A DNA stretch of 64,000 nucleotides from Oricola indica (GCF_019966595.1 NZ_JAINFJ010000004.1:310001-374000); one strand, 5' to 3'; numbered from the stretch's first letter, positions 27,233 through 37,515 are shown. The notes: a model not told the origin generated them from the letters alone. Numbers and translations: made by a program.

Positions 27233-29239
27233 TTGACGGATGCCCTGCACAACAGGCTCGCGGACGCCGCCAGCCCGTATCTACTGCAACACAAGGACAA
27301 CCCTGTCCACTGGCAGCCCTGGGACGATGCCGCGCTCACAGCGGCAAAAAACCTCGACCGGCCGATCCTTCTATCCATCGGCTACGCCGCCTGTCACTGG
27401 TGCCACGTCATGGCGCATGAGAGCTTCGAAGATACCGACGTCGCGAAGCTGATGAACAGCCTCTATGTCAACATCAAGGTCGATCGCGAAGAGCGGCCGG
27501 ATATCGACCAGCTCTACATGGCCGCCCTGACCGCCATGGGAGAACAGGGCGGATGGCCGCTCACCATGGTGCTGACACCGGACGGAAAACCTTTCTGGGG
27601 CGGCACCTATTTCCCGAAACAAGACAGCTACGGACGGCCCGGCTTCGTAGACGTTCTTGTCCAGGTCGAAACTGCTTGGCGCCAACGCCGCGACGACATA
27701 GACGCAAATGCCGATCGCCTGCAGGCGCATTTGCAAAACCAGCTCGCCGGCGCGGCAACGCCTGCGACATTGACCCCGGAAACGATCCGCAGCTTCTCCA
27801 AACGTGTCGCGACGCTGTACGATCCTGATCACGGCGGCCTGAATGGCGCGCCGAAATTTCCGAACGCGCCATTTCTCGAAACCCTTTGGCGCGGGTGGTT
27901 GCGCGACGGCGACGAAGACGCTCGGGACCGGTTCATCGAGACGGTTACCGCCATCGCACTCGGCGGGATCTACGACCACCTCGGTGGCGGGCTCGCGCGC
28001 TATTCCGTCGACGGCCAATGGCTCGTGCCGCATTTCGAGAAGATGCTCTACGACAATACACATTTCATCCGCCACTGTATCTGGGCGCATTCGCAGACGC
28101 AGTCCGATTTGTTCCGGCTGCGAATCGAGGAAACCATTGGCTGGCTGCAACGGGAAATGACCATGCCCGGCGGCGGATTTGCCGCCAGCCTCGATGCCGA
28201 CTCCGAGGGCGAGGAGGGCAAGTACTATGTATGGTCTCTGCCCCAGATCGAGGAGATCCTCGCCGGCTCAACCGAGGCTTTTGCGTCGGATTACGACGTC
28301 ACGCGGCGCGGTAACTGGGAAGGAACCAATATCCTCAACCTCTCGACCCTCCGCGCCGATCCGGACGAAGCGGCGAAAGTAATCAATCGTCATTCGAAAA
28401 GCCGTGAAGCCCTGCTGGCCCACCGCGTCGGTCGCATTCCACCCGGGCAGGACGGGAAAATACTGGCGGACTGGAACGGTTACGCAATCCGGGCCATCGC
28501 CGAAGCGGCACGTTATTTCGGATCCGGATCCTGGACCGCACTAGCGACCGGGCATTTTAGAAAACTGATGGAAAGGATGTTGTCCGACACCCGGCTTTCC
28601 CATGTCTTTGATGGGGAGAAAGCGAGCGGGTTCGGTTTCGCGACCGACTATGCCGCCATGATCAGCGCAGCTCTCGCTTTGTATGAAACGACATCTGACA
28701 CGGAATTTCCGGAAAAGGCGCTGAAGCTGGCCGATTTGCTGAAGCAGAATCATTTCGATTTCGAATCGAGTCGTGGATTCTGGATGCAGGAGCAGAACCG
28801 CTCCGATACCCCCATGCTGACCTGGAACGATCTCGATGAAGCCAATCCATCGGCGACGGCACAAATTTTGGAAGCGCTTTCACGATTGGCGCTTGCCACA
28901 GACGACATCCAACTGACCGGTTTGACCGACAAATTGATGGCACAGGCCGCGGGACGCATCATGCAAAGCCGGTTCGGCCAGGCAGGCTTTCTCAACGCGG
29001 CGGACACTGTGCACGCCTCGCGCAAGCTGGTCGTCGTCGGAGACAGCGCCGAGACCGACCCTCTATGGTCCTGGACGACGCGCCACCCCGACCCGCGCCG
29101 ATTGGATGTGTTCCTTGCTGCAGTTACCGACAACCCGAAATTTCAGGACAAAGGCGCTTATCTCTGCGCTGAAATGAAATGTTCGCCGCCGGTCAAGACC
29201 GACGGCGAACTCGAAAGGCTTCTGAAAAGCGGGTTATGA
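27233..29239 (+). CDS. thioredoxin domain-containing protein, DUF255/YyaL (SSP411-like)
   Basis: The 668-residue protein has an N-terminal thioredoxin-like domain (residues 1-165) with the motif ACHWCHVMAHESFED, i.e. C-H-W-C, and EERPDIDQLYM and GGWPLTMVLTPDG, followed by an (alpha/alpha)6 glycosidase-like barrel. The biochemical role of this widespread family is not established. The start is TTG at 27233, with AAGGAAG at 27221-27227 and no usable ATG near it. It sits alone on the plus strand among minus-strand genes and converges on rho. Confidence 0.93.
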   Translation: MTDALHNRLADAASPYLLQHKDNPVHWQPWDDAALTAAKNLDRPILLSIGYAACHWCHVMAHESFEDTDVAKLMNSLYVNIKVDREERPDIDQLYMAALTAMGEQGGWPLTMVLTPDGKPFWGGTYFPKQDSYGRPGFVDVLVQVETAWRQRRDDIDANADRLQAHLQNQLAGAATPATLTPETIRSFSKRVATLYDPDHGGLNGAPKFPNAPFLETLWRGWLRDGDEDARDRFIETVTAIALGGIYDHLGGGLARYSVDGQWLVPHFEKMLYDNTHFIRHCIWAHSQTQSDLFRLRIEETIGWLQREMTMPGGGFAASLDADSEGEEGKYYVWSLPQIEEILAGSTEAFASDYDVTRRGNWEGTNILNLSTLRADPDEAAKVINRHSKSREALLAHRVGRIPPGQDGKILADWNGYAIRAIAEAARYFGSGSWTALATGHFRKLMERMLSDTRLSHVFDGEKASGFGFATDYAAMISAALALYETTSDTEFPEKALKLADLLKQNHFDFESSRGFWMQEQNRSDTPMLTWNDLDEANPSATAQILEALSRLALATDDIQLTGLTDKLMAQAAGRIMQSRFGQAGFLNAADTVHASRKLVVVGDSAETDPLWSWTTRHPDPRRLDVFLAAVTDNPKFQDKGAYLCAEMKCSPPVKTDGELERLLKSGL

Positions 29240-29259
29240 ATCCGGCTAACGAGCCGGAT
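29240..29259. terminator. hairpin between convergent thioredoxin-fold gene and rho
   Basis: The perfect 8-bp stem ATCCGGCT / AGCCGGAT with an AACG tetraloop lies in the 27-bp space between the two stops. There is no T-run, so it may protect 3' ends more than terminate. Confidence 0.5.
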
Positions 29260-29266
29260 AATCCAA

Positions 29267-30532
29267 TCAGGCGTTCATCGAATCGAAGAACTCTGCGTTG
29301 TTCTTGGTCTGCTTGAGCTTGTCGATGAGGAACTCGATCGCGTCCGTCGTGCCCATCGGCGCGAGGATGCGGCGCAGAACGAAGATCTTCTGCAGATCCT
29401 GACGCGGAATAAGCAGGTCTTCCTTGCGGGTACCCGACTTGAGCACGTCGATCGCCGGGAAGGTGCGCTTGTCGGCAACCTTGCGGTCGAGGACGATTTC
29501 CGAGTTACCCGTACCCTTGAACTCCTCGAAGATCACTTCGTCCATGCGGCTGCCGGTATCGATGAGCGCCGTCGCGATGATCGTTAGCGACCCGCCTTCC
29601 TCGATATTACGCGCCGCACCGAAGAAACGCTTCGGACGCTGCAGGGCGTTGGCGTCGACACCGCCGGTCAGCACCTTGCCCGAAGAGGGCACAACCGTGT
29701 TGTAGGCGCGACCGAGACGGGTGATCGAATCAAGCAGGATGACAACGTCGCGGCCATGCTCGACCAGGCGCTTGGCCTTTTCGATGACCATTTCCGCGAC
29801 CTGGACGTGACGTGATGCTGGCTCGTCGAAGGTGGAGGATACGACCTCTCCCTTCACCGAACGCTGCATGTCGGTCACTTCTTCCGGGCGCTCGTCGATC
29901 AGAAGCACGATCAGGTAGCATTCCGGATGGTTGGCCGTGATCGAATGGGCGATGTTCTGGAGCAGAACGGTCTTACCGGTTCGCGGCGGCGCCACGATCA
30001 GGCCACGCTGGCCCTTGCCGAGCGGCGCCACCAGATCGATGACGCGCGCCGAATTGTCCTTCGTCGGCGCACCATCGATTTCCATGTTGAACCGCTCGTC
30101 CGGATAGAGCGGCGTCAGATTGTCGAAATGGCTCTTGTGACGGATCTTTTCCGGGTCTTCGAAATTGATCGTGTTGACCTTGAGAAGCGCGAAATAGCGT
30201 TCGCCTTCCTTCGGACCCCGGATCGGACCCTGAACCGTATCGCCGGTCTTCAGCGAGAAGCGGCGGATCTGCGATGGCGAGATGTAGATATCGTCCGGGC
30301 CCGGCAAGTAGTTCGCGCTGGCCGAACGCAGGAAGCCGAAACCGTCCTGCAGGATTTCGACGACACCGTCGCCGATGATTTCGACATCGTCCGCAGCCAG
30401 TTTCTTCAGGATCGCAAACATCAATTCCTGTTTGCGCATCGTGCTGGCATTCTCGACCTCGAGGCTCTCGGCGAATTCGACGAGATCCGTGGCGGACTTG
30501 TTCTGGAGGTCCTGTAGTTTCATTTGTTGCAT
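29267..30532 (-). CDS. rho: transcription termination factor Rho
   Basis: Rho is the hexameric RNA helicase of factor-dependent termination. The 421-residue protein has an N-terminal helical part ([21 protein letters not shown]) and a cold-shock RNA-binding domain ([12 protein letters not shown]). The ATPase core contains Walker A ([11 protein letters not shown]), Walker B ([16 protein letters not shown]) and the Q and R loops. The ATG at 30532 (MQQMKLQ) or the one at 30523 may start it; neither has a strong ribosome binding site. hemJ lies 136 bp upstream on the same strand. Confidence 0.98.
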   Translation of the reverse strand: MQQMKLQDLQNKSATDLVEFAESLEVENASTMRKQELMFAILKKLAADDVEIIGDGVVEILQDGFGFLRSASANYLPGPDDIYISPSQIRRFSLKTGDTVQGPIRGPKEGERYFALLKVNTINFEDPEKIRHKSHFDNLTPLYPDERFNMEIDGAPTKDNSARVIDLVAPLGKGQRGLIVAPPRTGKTVLLQNIAHSITANHPECYLIVLLIDERPEEVTDMQRSVKGEVVSSTFDEPASRHVQVAEMVIEKAKRLVEHGRDVVILLDSITRLGRAYNTVVPSSGKVLTGGVDANALQRPKRFFGAARNIEEGGSLTIIATALIDTGSRMDEVIFEEFKGTGNSEIVLDRKVADKRTFPAIDVLKSGTRKEDLLIPRQDLQKIFVLRRILAPMGTTDAIEFLIDKLKQTKNNAEFFDSMNA

Positions 30533-30668
30533 GAAAACGTGCTTTGTTCTTGGAAGAAAAATGGAAGAAGGGAAGTCGGCCCGTAGAAAGGGGAGGGGAA
30601 TCCCGGGGCGCGTTTACCTTCACATAAGCCGTAGCCAATTCGACTTCAAGTCACTTTTGACGAAGCAG

Positions 30669-31205
30669 TCAGGCGAAGGGTTTGACGATAACGAGCACGA
30701 CGATGGCGATCATCAGCAGCGTCGGGGCTTCGTTCATCATGCGCCAGTAGCGCGGTTTCCGATCGTTGCGATCCTCGGCGAAGAGCCGCACCGCACGCGA
30801 GAAGACGCCGTGCACGGCCGACAATGCGAGAACGCAGGCCAGTTTGGCATGGAACCACCCATCCATCAGAAAGCCACCGGACCAAGCCAGCCACAATCCC
30901 ACGGCCCAGGCGATGACCATCGCCGGATTCATGATCACCCGTAACAGCCGGCCTTCCATAACCTTGAAGGTTTCGCTCTGCTGCGAGCCCGGTTTTGTAT
31001 CCGCGTGATAGACGAAAAGCCGGGGCAAATAGAGCATGCCGGCCATCCAGGCGATGATCGCGATGACATGGAGTGCCTTGATCCAGAGATAGAGCCCGTC
31101 CGGATCCAGCCAGAAGATCAGTGCCGCGAGCAGGCCGAAAACAACCAGCGCGATGACCGCGCGTTTCGCCGCTTTGCGGCCGCTCTGCGCGGAAATCTCG
31201 CTCAT
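30669..31205 (-). CDS. hemJ: protoporphyrinogen IX oxidase HemJ
   Basis: This 178-residue membrane protein of the HemJ/UPF0093 family oxidises protoporphyrinogen IX, the penultimate step of haem synthesis, in most alphaproteobacteria. It has four hydrophobic helices. The conserved motifs [30 protein letters not shown] (key His and Arg), MNPAM, WFHAKL and [14 protein letters not shown] are all present. The ATG overlaps the hemE stop (ATGA), so hemE and hemJ are coupled. Confidence 0.95.
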   Translation of the reverse strand: MSEISAQSGRKAAKRAVIALVVFGLLAALIFWLDPDGLYLWIKALHVIAIIAWMAGMLYLPRLFVYHADTKPGSQQSETFKVMEGRLLRVIMNPAMVIAWAVGLWLAWSGGFLMDGWFHAKLACVLALSAVHGVFSRAVRLFAEDRNDRKPRYWRMMNEAPTLLMIAIVVLVIVKPFA

Positions 31206-32230
31206 GCGTTGCCCCGTACGCGATCGACCAGATAGCCAACATCATCCGGGTCCGCTTGCGGCGTCACCCCATGACCGAGATTGAAAATCAACGGTCCATT
31301 GCCAAGTGCATCGAGAATACGGTCCACACCCTCACGGATCGCGTCCCGGCCCGCCACAAGCCGCAGCGGATCAAGATTGCCCTGAATCGGACCTTCTTTC
31401 TGAAGCTCCGCCGCAAACGAGAAAGGCACGGTCCAGTCCAGACCCAGCGCATCAACACCGGTTTTTTCCCGATAGCCCCGATAAAGGCTTCCGGCGCCCT
31501 TCGGAAATCCGATGATCTTCGCGTCCGGCCTTACCGCACGCACCTTCCCGACAATCCGCTTCATCGGCTGGACGCAGAAAGCATCGAAACAATCCTCGTC
31601 GAGGACGCCGGCCCAGCTATCGAAAACCTGGACGGCATCCGCGCCATTCTCGAATTGCTGCAAAAGATAGTCCGCAGACATATCCGCAAGAAGGTCGAGC
31701 AATCGCATCATCGAAGCCCGGTCGCGATAACCGAAGAGACGCGCCGGCGCCTGGTCCGGTGTCCCGTGCCCCGCGATCATGTAGGTAGCGACGGTCCAGG
31801 GCGCACCACAGAACCCCAGAAGCGTCGTTTCCTCCGGCAATTCCTGCCGCAAGCGCTTCACCGTTTCATAAATCGGCGCCAGATGATCATGCATGCCCGA
31901 TGGATCGAGTTTCGCGATACCCTCCGCATCGATCGGATCCATCTGCGGTCCTTCGCCCTGCACGAAACGAACATTGCGTTTCAACGCATCGGGGAGAACC
32001 AGAATGTCCGAAAACAGGATCGATGCGTCAAAGGCATAACGCCGTATCGGCTGCAGGGTCACTTCCACGGCCAGATCCGGCGTGTAACAGAGATCCAGGA
32101 AGCCTTTCGCGGTCGCTCTCGTTTCCCTGTACTCCGGCAGATAACGACCGGCTTGTCGCATGATCCAAACAGGCGGAGGACTGAGCGTCTCTCCGTTCAG
32201 GACCTTCATGATCTTCCGCTCGACAGCCAT
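31202..32230 (-). CDS. hemE: uroporphyrinogen decarboxylase
   Basis: HemE decarboxylates uroporphyrinogen III to coproporphyrinogen III. The 342-residue protein has the signature [17 protein letters not shown] near its N-terminus and [13 protein letters not shown], and it ends with [17 protein letters not shown] 32230 is preferred; the frame is open to ATG 32263, which has no ribosome binding site and would add 11 residues. In Caulobacter and many other alphaproteobacteria the chromosomal origin lies directly upstream of hemE, as it appears to do here. Confidence 0.96.
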   Translation of the reverse strand: MAVERKIMKVLNGETLSPPPVWIMRQAGRYLPEYRETRATAKGFLDLCYTPDLAVEVTLQPIRRYAFDASILFSDILVLPDALKRNVRFVQGEGPQMDPIDAEGIAKLDPSGMHDHLAPIYETVKRLRQELPEETTLLGFCGAPWTVATYMIAGHGTPDQAPARLFGYRDRASMMRLLDLLADMSADYLLQQFENGADAVQVFDSWAGVLDEDCFDAFCVQPMKRIVGKVRAVRPDAKIIGFPKGAGSLYRGYREKTGVDALGLDWTVPFSFAAELQKEGPIQGNLDPLRLVAGRDAIREGVDRILDALGNGPLIFNLGHGVTPQADPDDVGYLVDRVRGNA

Positions 32231-32263
32231 TATCCCCGTTTCCTCGCTTACTTTCTTTTCCAT

Positions 32264-32693
32264 AAAATATGTCAGCGAAGCTGATTGATGATTCTATGAG
32301 TCTGTGAATAGCAGGTATCGCCACTTATGCAGAAGTCGGGATCGACCGCCGCGACAATTCGGCCGCGGGAAACAAGGCCATATCTGCCTGTGAATCAATG
32401 TGGATAAATTTCCAATGTAAATTCAAATAGTTAGGTTGTATTGTCCGAAGCTGGCTGTGGATAGTTTCTGCAATTCGTGGCAAGGACGTATCATCCACAC
32501 AATTCCCCACAGTGGACAGAATGCCGTCTGACGGTTGTGAATTGTGCATGAGCATCACTTTCGTTTCGAGCGGGACGGTCCGGTCATGTCGGAGCGCGAA
32601 TTGTCCACAGTCTCTCCCGTGTGAGGTCGCGGCGGACCAACTTGCAAAAACCGGTTCAAGCGTCTAACCGCCTGCCCAACAGAAAGAGATGAG
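32264..32693. other. proposed chromosomal replication origin (oriC) in hemE-maf gap
   Basis: This stretch (32231-32693 in all) carries no plausible gene. It holds a cluster of DnaA-box-like 9-mers. One is a perfect TGTGGATAA (32399-32407). Three have one mismatch: TGTGGATAG 32456-32464, TCATCCACA 32491-32499 and TTGTCCACA 32601-32609. Three have two mismatches: 32303-32311, 32389-32397 and 32503-32511. An AT-rich segment (about 32400-32442) next to the perfect box is a candidate unwinding element. The position beside hemE, the two parS sites 6.6 and 8.6 kb away, and the flip of gene direction here support oriC. I found no paired TTAA-type CtrA site. Confidence 0.85.
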
Positions 32694-33287
32694 ATGTCCA
32701 TCGTTCTAGCGTCCACCAGCCCGTTTCGTGCCGCGATCCTGATGAATGCCGGCATCGGGTTCAGGGCGGAGGGGTCGAACATCGATGAGCGCGCGGTCGA
32801 GGCTCCGCTGCTGGAGGCCGATGCGACGCCCGAAGATGTCGCTGCCATTCTCGCGGAAGCCAAGGCACTGGATGTTTCCGAGCGCAATGCCGGCGCGCTT
32901 GTCCTCGGTGGCGATCAGACCCTGTCGCTGGAAGGTGAGCTGTTTCACAAACCGGCGGACATGGAAGAAGCACGTCGCAACCTCCTGCGCTTTTCCGGCA
33001 AGACCCATCAATTGTGGAGCGCGCTCGCGCTTGCGCGCGACGGTGAAACGATTTGGCGGCATGTATCGGTCGCACATATGACGATGCGCCCGTTCGCGCC
33101 GGACTTTATCGGACGCTACCTCGCATCCGTCGGCGACAGCGCCCTGTCCAGCGTCGGCTGCTACCAGTATGAGGGCGAGGGCATCCAGCTGTTCGAGCGG
33201 ATCGAGGGCGACTACTTCACGATCATCGGTCTGCCGCTTCTTCCGCTTCTCGCAAAACTGCGCGAGTTGGGGGAAATCGATGGCTAA
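32694..33287 (+). CDS. maf: Maf-family nucleotide pyrophosphatase
   Basis: Maf proteins hydrolyse non-canonical nucleoside triphosphates and can affect septation. The 197-residue protein has the N-terminal [42 protein letters not shown] and the conserved [14 protein letters not shown] end. It is the first rightward gene after the proposed oriC, and aroE overlaps its last codons. Confidence 0.93.
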   Translation: MSIVLASTSPFRAAILMNAGIGFRAEGSNIDERAVEAPLLEADATPEDVAAILAEAKALDVSERNAGALVLGGDQTLSLEGELFHKPADMEEARRNLLRFSGKTHQLWSALALARDGETIWRHVSVAHMTMRPFAPDFIGRYLASVGDSALSSVGCYQYEGEGIQLFERIEGDYFTIIGLPLLPLLAKLRELGEIDG

Positions 33288-34125
33288 CGCGCCTCGTGCC
33301 TTCGTGGCCGGGCATCCGGTCGGTCACTCGCGCTCGCCGCTGATTCACGGAAGCTGGCTGATGCGCTACGGGATCGACGGCGTCTATAGCGCCGTGGATG
33401 TCGCGCCGGAGGATTTCGCTGCGCTTCTCATCGACATCCGCGCAGGGCGATGGACCGGTGGAAATGTCACGATCCCTCACAAGGAGCGCGCTTTCGAATT
33501 TGTCGATCGGCGCGATGCCGCTGCCGAGGCCATCGGCGCGGTCAACACGCTGTGGATGGACGGTGAGGAGCTGGTCGGCGGCAATACCGACGCCTATGGC
33601 TTCGCGGCCAATCTCGATCAGAGCCTCGCCGGTTGGCGTGACGGCTCGTCGGCTTTGGTGCTGGGCGCCGGCGGCGCGAGCCGCGCGGTCCTGCATGCGT
33701 TGATCGAAGCGGGTTATAAGCGGATCGACGTCGTCAACCGGACTGTCCCGCGCGCAGAACAACTCGCCGCCCGGTTTGGAGAAGCTGTTTCGGCGCATGG
33801 CTGGGACGAAGCGGACAACCGGCTCGCTGAGGCCGATCTCATCGTCAACACGACTTCGCTGGGGATGGAGGGCCAGCCGCCGCTGCCGCTCGACATTACG
33901 CGGGCGCGGACTTTCGCCATGGCGACCGACATCGTCTATGTGCCGCTGCAAACGCCCTTCCTCGAAATGGCGGCGCGCACGGGTCTGCGCACCGCAGATG
34001 GACTCGGCATGCTGCTTCACCAGGCGGCGCCCGGTTTCGAACACTGGTTCGGAACCTGGCCGGATGTGGATGACGCGCTGCGCGATCTCGTGATAGCGGA
34101 TCTCGACAAGGCTGCTCAGGGATGA
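33280..34125 (+). CDS. aroE: shikimate dehydrogenase
   Basis: AroE reduces 3-dehydroshikimate to shikimate with NADPH in aromatic amino-acid synthesis. The 281-residue protein has the substrate-binding [14 protein letters not shown], the catalytic Lys in [21 protein letters not shown] and the cofactor-binding [16 protein letters not shown] 33280 overlaps the last 8 bases of maf and was chosen because it is the only start that gives a normal N-terminus. The stop overlaps coaE (ATGA). Confidence 0.96.
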   Translation: MANAPRAFVAGHPVGHSRSPLIHGSWLMRYGIDGVYSAVDVAPEDFAALLIDIRAGRWTGGNVTIPHKERAFEFVDRRDAAAEAIGAVNTLWMDGEELVGGNTDAYGFAANLDQSLAGWRDGSSALVLGAGGASRAVLHALIEAGYKRIDVVNRTVPRAEQLAARFGEAVSAHGWDEADNRLAEADLIVNTTSLGMEGQPPLPLDITRARTFAMATDIVYVPLQTPFLEMAARTGLRTADGLGMLLHQAAPGFEHWFGTWPDVDDALRDLVIADLDKAAQG

Positions 34126-34736
34126 TCGTCGTCGGATTGACCGGTTCGATTGGCATGGGAAAATCGACCACGGCAAAAATGTTCGCCGACGAAGGCGTGC
34201 CCGTCCATGACGCGGATGCAACCGTTCATGCGCTCTATTCAGGCAAGGCCGCGCCTCTGATCGAGAAAGCGTTTCCCGGAACGGTGAAGGACGGCGTCGT
34301 CGATCGGTCGGAGCTCGGCAAGCACGTCGTCGGCAATCCGGATGCGATGGCAAGGCTCGAAGCCATCGTCCATCCATTGGTCCGCGAAGCGGAAATCGAA
34401 TTCCTCGACAAGGCGCGCGCCGAAAACCGGCCCTTCGTTATCCTGGACATTCCGCTGTTGTTCGAAACCGGTGGCGACAGCCGTGTCGACCGGATCGTCA
34501 CGGTTACCGCGCCGGCTCAGGTGCAGCGCGAACGCGTGATGAGCCGGCCTGGCATGACGGAAGAACGGTTCGAGGCCCTGCTCGCGCGCCAGACACCCGA
34601 TGCGGAAAAGAGACGCCGCGCCGACTTCATCATCGACACGTCGCTTGGCATGGACTGTGCCCGCGCCAAAGTGCGCGACCTTGTCTCCGTACTGTCCGCC
34701 GACGGCCACGAAAAACGGCGCACCGAAGCCGACTAA
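34122..34736 (+). CDS. coaE: dephospho-CoA kinase
   Basis: CoaE phosphorylates dephospho-CoA in the last step of CoA synthesis. The 204-residue protein has the P-loop GSIGMGKST (8-16), the HDADATVH region, and the [10 protein letters not shown] lid and binding segment. It is translationally coupled to aroE. coaA, the first enzyme of the same pathway, lies 14 kb away in this window. Confidence 0.96.
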   Translation: MIVVGLTGSIGMGKSTTAKMFADEGVPVHDADATVHALYSGKAAPLIEKAFPGTVKDGVVDRSELGKHVVGNPDAMARLEAIVHPLVREAEIEFLDKARAENRPFVILDIPLLFETGGDSRVDRIVTVTAPAQVQRERVMSRPGMTEERFEALLARQTPDAEKRRRADFIIDTSLGMDCARAKVRDLVSVLSADGHEKRRTEAD

Positions 34737-34813
34737 GCGTTGGATGACGGCTTCGCCCCATTGAGGGCTTCCGTGACGACGCCCATGATATGGCATCGAG
34801 CAGGGATGACGAC

Positions 34814-35521
34814 ATGCGGGAAATCATATTCGATACCGAGACCACCGGCCTCGACGCAAAAAACGACCGGATCATCGAGATCGGCGCGGTGGAACTGGAA
34901 AACCGGTTTCTGACCGGACGGACGTTCCATGTCTTCGTGAACCCGGACGGGCGGGAGGTCCATCCGGAGGCGCTGGCCGTTCACGGGATTTCCAACGAAC
35001 AGCTCGCCGACAAGCCGAAATTCGCCGAAGTCCTTCAAGGTTGGCTCGACTTCACCGAGGGCGCGACCCTGATCGCGCACAATGCGAGCTTCGATGTGGG
35101 CTTTTTCAACGCGGAGTATGCCAGGCTCGGTTTTGGCCCGGTCGACCCGGACCGCGTCGTCGACAGCTTGCACCTCGCCCGTCGCAAACATCCGATGGGC
35201 CCCAATTCGCTCGATGCGCTCTGCAAGCGATATCGCATCGACAACTCGATGCGCGAGAAGCATGGCGCCCTGCTCGACAGCGAATTGCTGGCGGAAGTCT
35301 ATATCGAACTGGTCGGCGGCAAGCAGGCCAAGCTTGGCCTGGAAGTCGAGGAATCGGCCGATCAAACGGCGCAGGAAACCGATGGCGGTTCCGCAGGCGG
35401 GGTGAAACTGCGCCCGAGGCCGGAACCGCTTCCGTCACGCCTGAGTGAACAGGAAGTCGCTGCCCATGCCGAGATGGTGGCCCGGCTCGGCGAAAGCGCG
35501 ATCTGGAACGTCGGAAAATGA
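34814..35521 (+). CDS. dnaQ: DNA polymerase III epsilon subunit (3'-5' proofreading exonuclease)
   Basis: This DEDDh exonuclease proofreads for the replicative polymerase. The 235-residue protein has ExoI (Asp7 and Glu9 in FDTETTG), ExoII (HNASFDVGFFN) and ExoIII with His and Asp (EKHGALLDSELLA), plus a C-terminal tail that binds the alpha subunit. ATG 34814 with AGGGA at 34802-34806 is preferred over 34790. The proximity to oriC is the normal alphaproteobacterial arrangement. Confidence 0.96.
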   Translation: MREIIFDTETTGLDAKNDRIIEIGAVELENRFLTGRTFHVFVNPDGREVHPEALAVHGISNEQLADKPKFAEVLQGWLDFTEGATLIAHNASFDVGFFNAEYARLGFGPVDPDRVVDSLHLARRKHPMGPNSLDALCKRYRIDNSMREKHGALLDSELLAEVYIELVGGKQAKLGLEVEESADQTAQETDGGSAGGVKLRPRPEPLPSRLSEQEVAAHAEMVARLGESAIWNVGK

Positions 35522-35522
35522 A

Positions 35523-35543
35523 AAGGGCGGCAAAGCCGCCCTT
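35523..35543. terminator. hairpin terminator between dnaQ and secB
   Basis: A 9-bp perfect stem, AAGGGCGGC / GCCGCCCTT, with an AAA loop starts just after the dnaQ stop. It is short of a T-run on the plus strand, but has AAAA on the left that gives TTTT for the minus-strand secB transcript. Confidence 0.75.
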
Positions 35544-35571
35544 CTGACAAATCCGATTGAGCCGAAGCCGA

Positions 35572-36084
35572 TCAGGCCTGGGCTTTCTGCTTGCTCTGTT
35601 CTTCGGCCATGCGGCGCTGGAACATCTGAGCGAAATCGACCGGATCGATCATCAGCGGCGGGAAGCCGCCATTGCGGGTGCACTCGGCGATGATCTGGCG
35701 CGCGAAGGGGAAGAGAAGCCGCGGGCATTCGACGAACAGCACCGGAAGGACGTGCTCCTGCGGGAAATTGGCCACGCGGAAAACGCCGCCATAAACCAGT
35801 TCGACGTTGAACAGGACGTTATCCCCGTCCTCGGCCTTGGCGGTCAGGGTCAGGCTGACATCGTAATCGGTGTCGGCGAGCGGATTGGCCTGCACGTTGA
35901 CATTGATATTGATCGCCGGCGACTTCTCGCGTGGACGCAGTGACAGCGGCGCGCCGGGGCTTTCGAAAGACAGGTCCTTGACATACTGGGTCAGCACGGA
36001 GAGCTGAGGAGCCGCGCCGTTTCCATTGCTGGTTGCTGCACCCGCGGGCTGGTTTTCACCGCCGTTCTTGCCGTCTTCTGCCAT
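35572..36084 (-). CDS. secB: protein-export chaperone SecB
   Basis: SecB keeps preproteins unfolded and hands them to SecA. The 170-residue protein has the family core [38 protein letters not shown] and [32 protein letters not shown], with a Gly/Asn-rich N-terminal tail and a Gln/Lys C-terminal tail typical of alphaproteobacteria. It is a single-gene unit converging on dnaQ. Confidence 0.97.
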   Translation of the reverse strand: MAEDGKNGGENQPAGAATSNGNGAAPQLSVLTQYVKDLSFESPGAPLSLRPREKSPAININVNVQANPLADTDYDVSLTLTAKAEDGDNVLFNVELVYGGVFRVANFPQEHVLPVLFVECPRLLFPFARQIIAECTRNGGFPPLMIDPVDFAQMFQRRMAEEQSKQKAQA

Positions 36085-36193
36085 GTGGAAAGCCTCTTGT
36101 CTGAATAATGAGAGCGCGGTTTTACTCGCGCGGATTGGAGTCGCGGCTGGCTAGCACGGCCCTTGCAGGCTGGCAAGGACAGGGTGTCCGCGC

Positions 36194-36673
36194 CTATCGG
36201 TCCTTCGACCATGGACTGTCGTCACTGCCTTCGCCGGAATACTCGTCTTCCGAAAGGTCGATCGTATTGGCGTCATAGCCGGGGCGCGTCTCGTAACGGG
36301 TTCCGCCAGCCGATACGACATGAACGCGAGAGCGCGCGAAACGCCACACGGCGTCGCGCACCGGCGGAACGAACAGGAGAAAACCGAGCGTGTCGGTAAC
36401 GAATCCCGGCGTGAGTAGCAGAATGCCCGCGACGAGGATCGTGACGCCATGGACGAGATCGCGGCCGGGCATCCGTCCCTGGTCGAGTTCGGTGCGCATC
36501 CGCGTCATCAGGCCGAAGCCCTGAACCCGCAACAGGATGGAGCCGATGATCGCGGTCAGTACGACCATGCCGAGTGTCGGGAACACGCCGATTTGCGAGC
36601 CGACGGCAATGAACACGCCGATTTCGAGCAGCGGGATGATCAGCAGTGCGAACGGAATCAGGGAAAAGGGCAT
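36194..36673 (-). CDS. fxsA: FxsA-family membrane protein
   Basis: This 159-residue inner-membrane protein resembles FxsA, known in E. coli for relieving F-factor exclusion of phage T7. Hydrophobic helices lie at about residues 3-25, 27-48 and 75-105, with LLEIGVFIAVGSQIG, GLMTRMRTELDQGRMP and LLLTPGFVTDTLGFLLFVPPVR, followed by an acidic cytoplasmic tail. ATG 36673 (MPFSLIPF) with AAGG upstream is chosen over the longer 36748 frame. It is divergent from the Tim44 gene. Confidence 0.92.
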   Translation of the reverse strand: MPFSLIPFALLIIPLLEIGVFIAVGSQIGVFPTLGMVVLTAIIGSILLRVQGFGLMTRMRTELDQGRMPGRDLVHGVTILVAGILLLTPGFVTDTLGFLLFVPPVRDAVWRFARSRVHVVSAGGTRYETRPGYDANTIDLSEDEYSGEGSDDSPWSKDR

Positions 36674-36792
36674 CAAACCGCCTTCTTCGTTAAGCTTTGT
36701 AGTCTCAATGTAGTTATTCGCGACGCGATTTGAATGCTCGCCATTCATGGTTATATGGGGAGCAGTGGATTTCTCTTAATGCGGGACATTTG

Positions 36793-37503
36793 ATGGAAGG
36801 CTCCAACCTCGTCACATTGATATTCGTCGTAGCGGCGGTTTTCGTGTTCCTGCAGCTGCGCAATGTGCTCGGCAAACGCACCGGACACGAGCGCCGGCCT
36901 TTCGATCCCTATTCGAGCAAGCGCGAAGCGCCGACCGAGCAGGATGCGGAAGCAGACGGGGAGTCGGACAATGTCATCACTCTTCCCGGACGCGGCGAAA
37001 TGCGCGCCGATCCGTATCGCGACATCGATCGTGTCGCCAAGCCGGGAACGGATCTCAATACAGGCATGCGCGCCATCAAGGACCGTTCGGCTGATTTCGA
37101 GCCGGCCAGCTTCCTGTCCGGGGCCAAGATGGCCTACGAGATGATCGTCATGTCGTTCGCCGACGCCGATCGCAAGACACTGAAAAATCTCCTGTCGAAC
37201 GAAGTCTATGATGGATTCGCCGCCGCCCTCGATGAGCGCGAGGCCAAGGGGGAAACCGTACAGTCGAGCTTTATCGGCATCGACAATGCGGACATCATCG
37301 CGGCGGAGATGCGCGACGACGACGCGCTGGTCACCATTCGCGTGGTTAGCCAGCTCATCTCGGCGACCCGTGACAAGGACGGCAACGTGATCGACGGCGA
37401 TCCGGACGCGGTCGTGGAGGTCAAGGACGTGTGGACCTTCGCGCGAGATACCCGCGACCGCGATCCGAACTGGCGGCTGGTCGCCACCGAATCCGAAGAC
37501 TGA
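36793..37503 (+). CDS. Tim44/TimA-family membrane-anchored protein
   Basis: The 236-residue protein has a single N-terminal transmembrane helix (NLVTLIFVVAAVFVFLQL), a disordered acidic linker rich in Glu/Asp, and a C-terminal Tim44-like domain (about residues 95-236, FLSGAKMAYEMIVMSFADADRKTLKNLLS). The fold is that of the lipid-binding domain of mitochondrial Tim44; the bacterial role is little known. ATG 36793 is chosen so that the helix is at the N-terminus. mltA, smr and the XRE gene follow in one unit. Confidence 0.9.
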   Translation: MEGSNLVTLIFVVAAVFVFLQLRNVLGKRTGHERRPFDPYSSKREAPTEQDAEADGESDNVITLPGRGEMRADPYRDIDRVAKPGTDLNTGMRAIKDRSADFEPASFLSGAKMAYEMIVMSFADADRKTLKNLLSNEVYDGFAAALDEREAKGETVQSSFIGIDNADIIAAEMRDDDALVTIRVVSQLISATRDKDGNVIDGDPDAVVEVKDVWTFARDTRDRDPNWRLVATESED

Positions 37504-37515
37504 CATCACCGCGTC

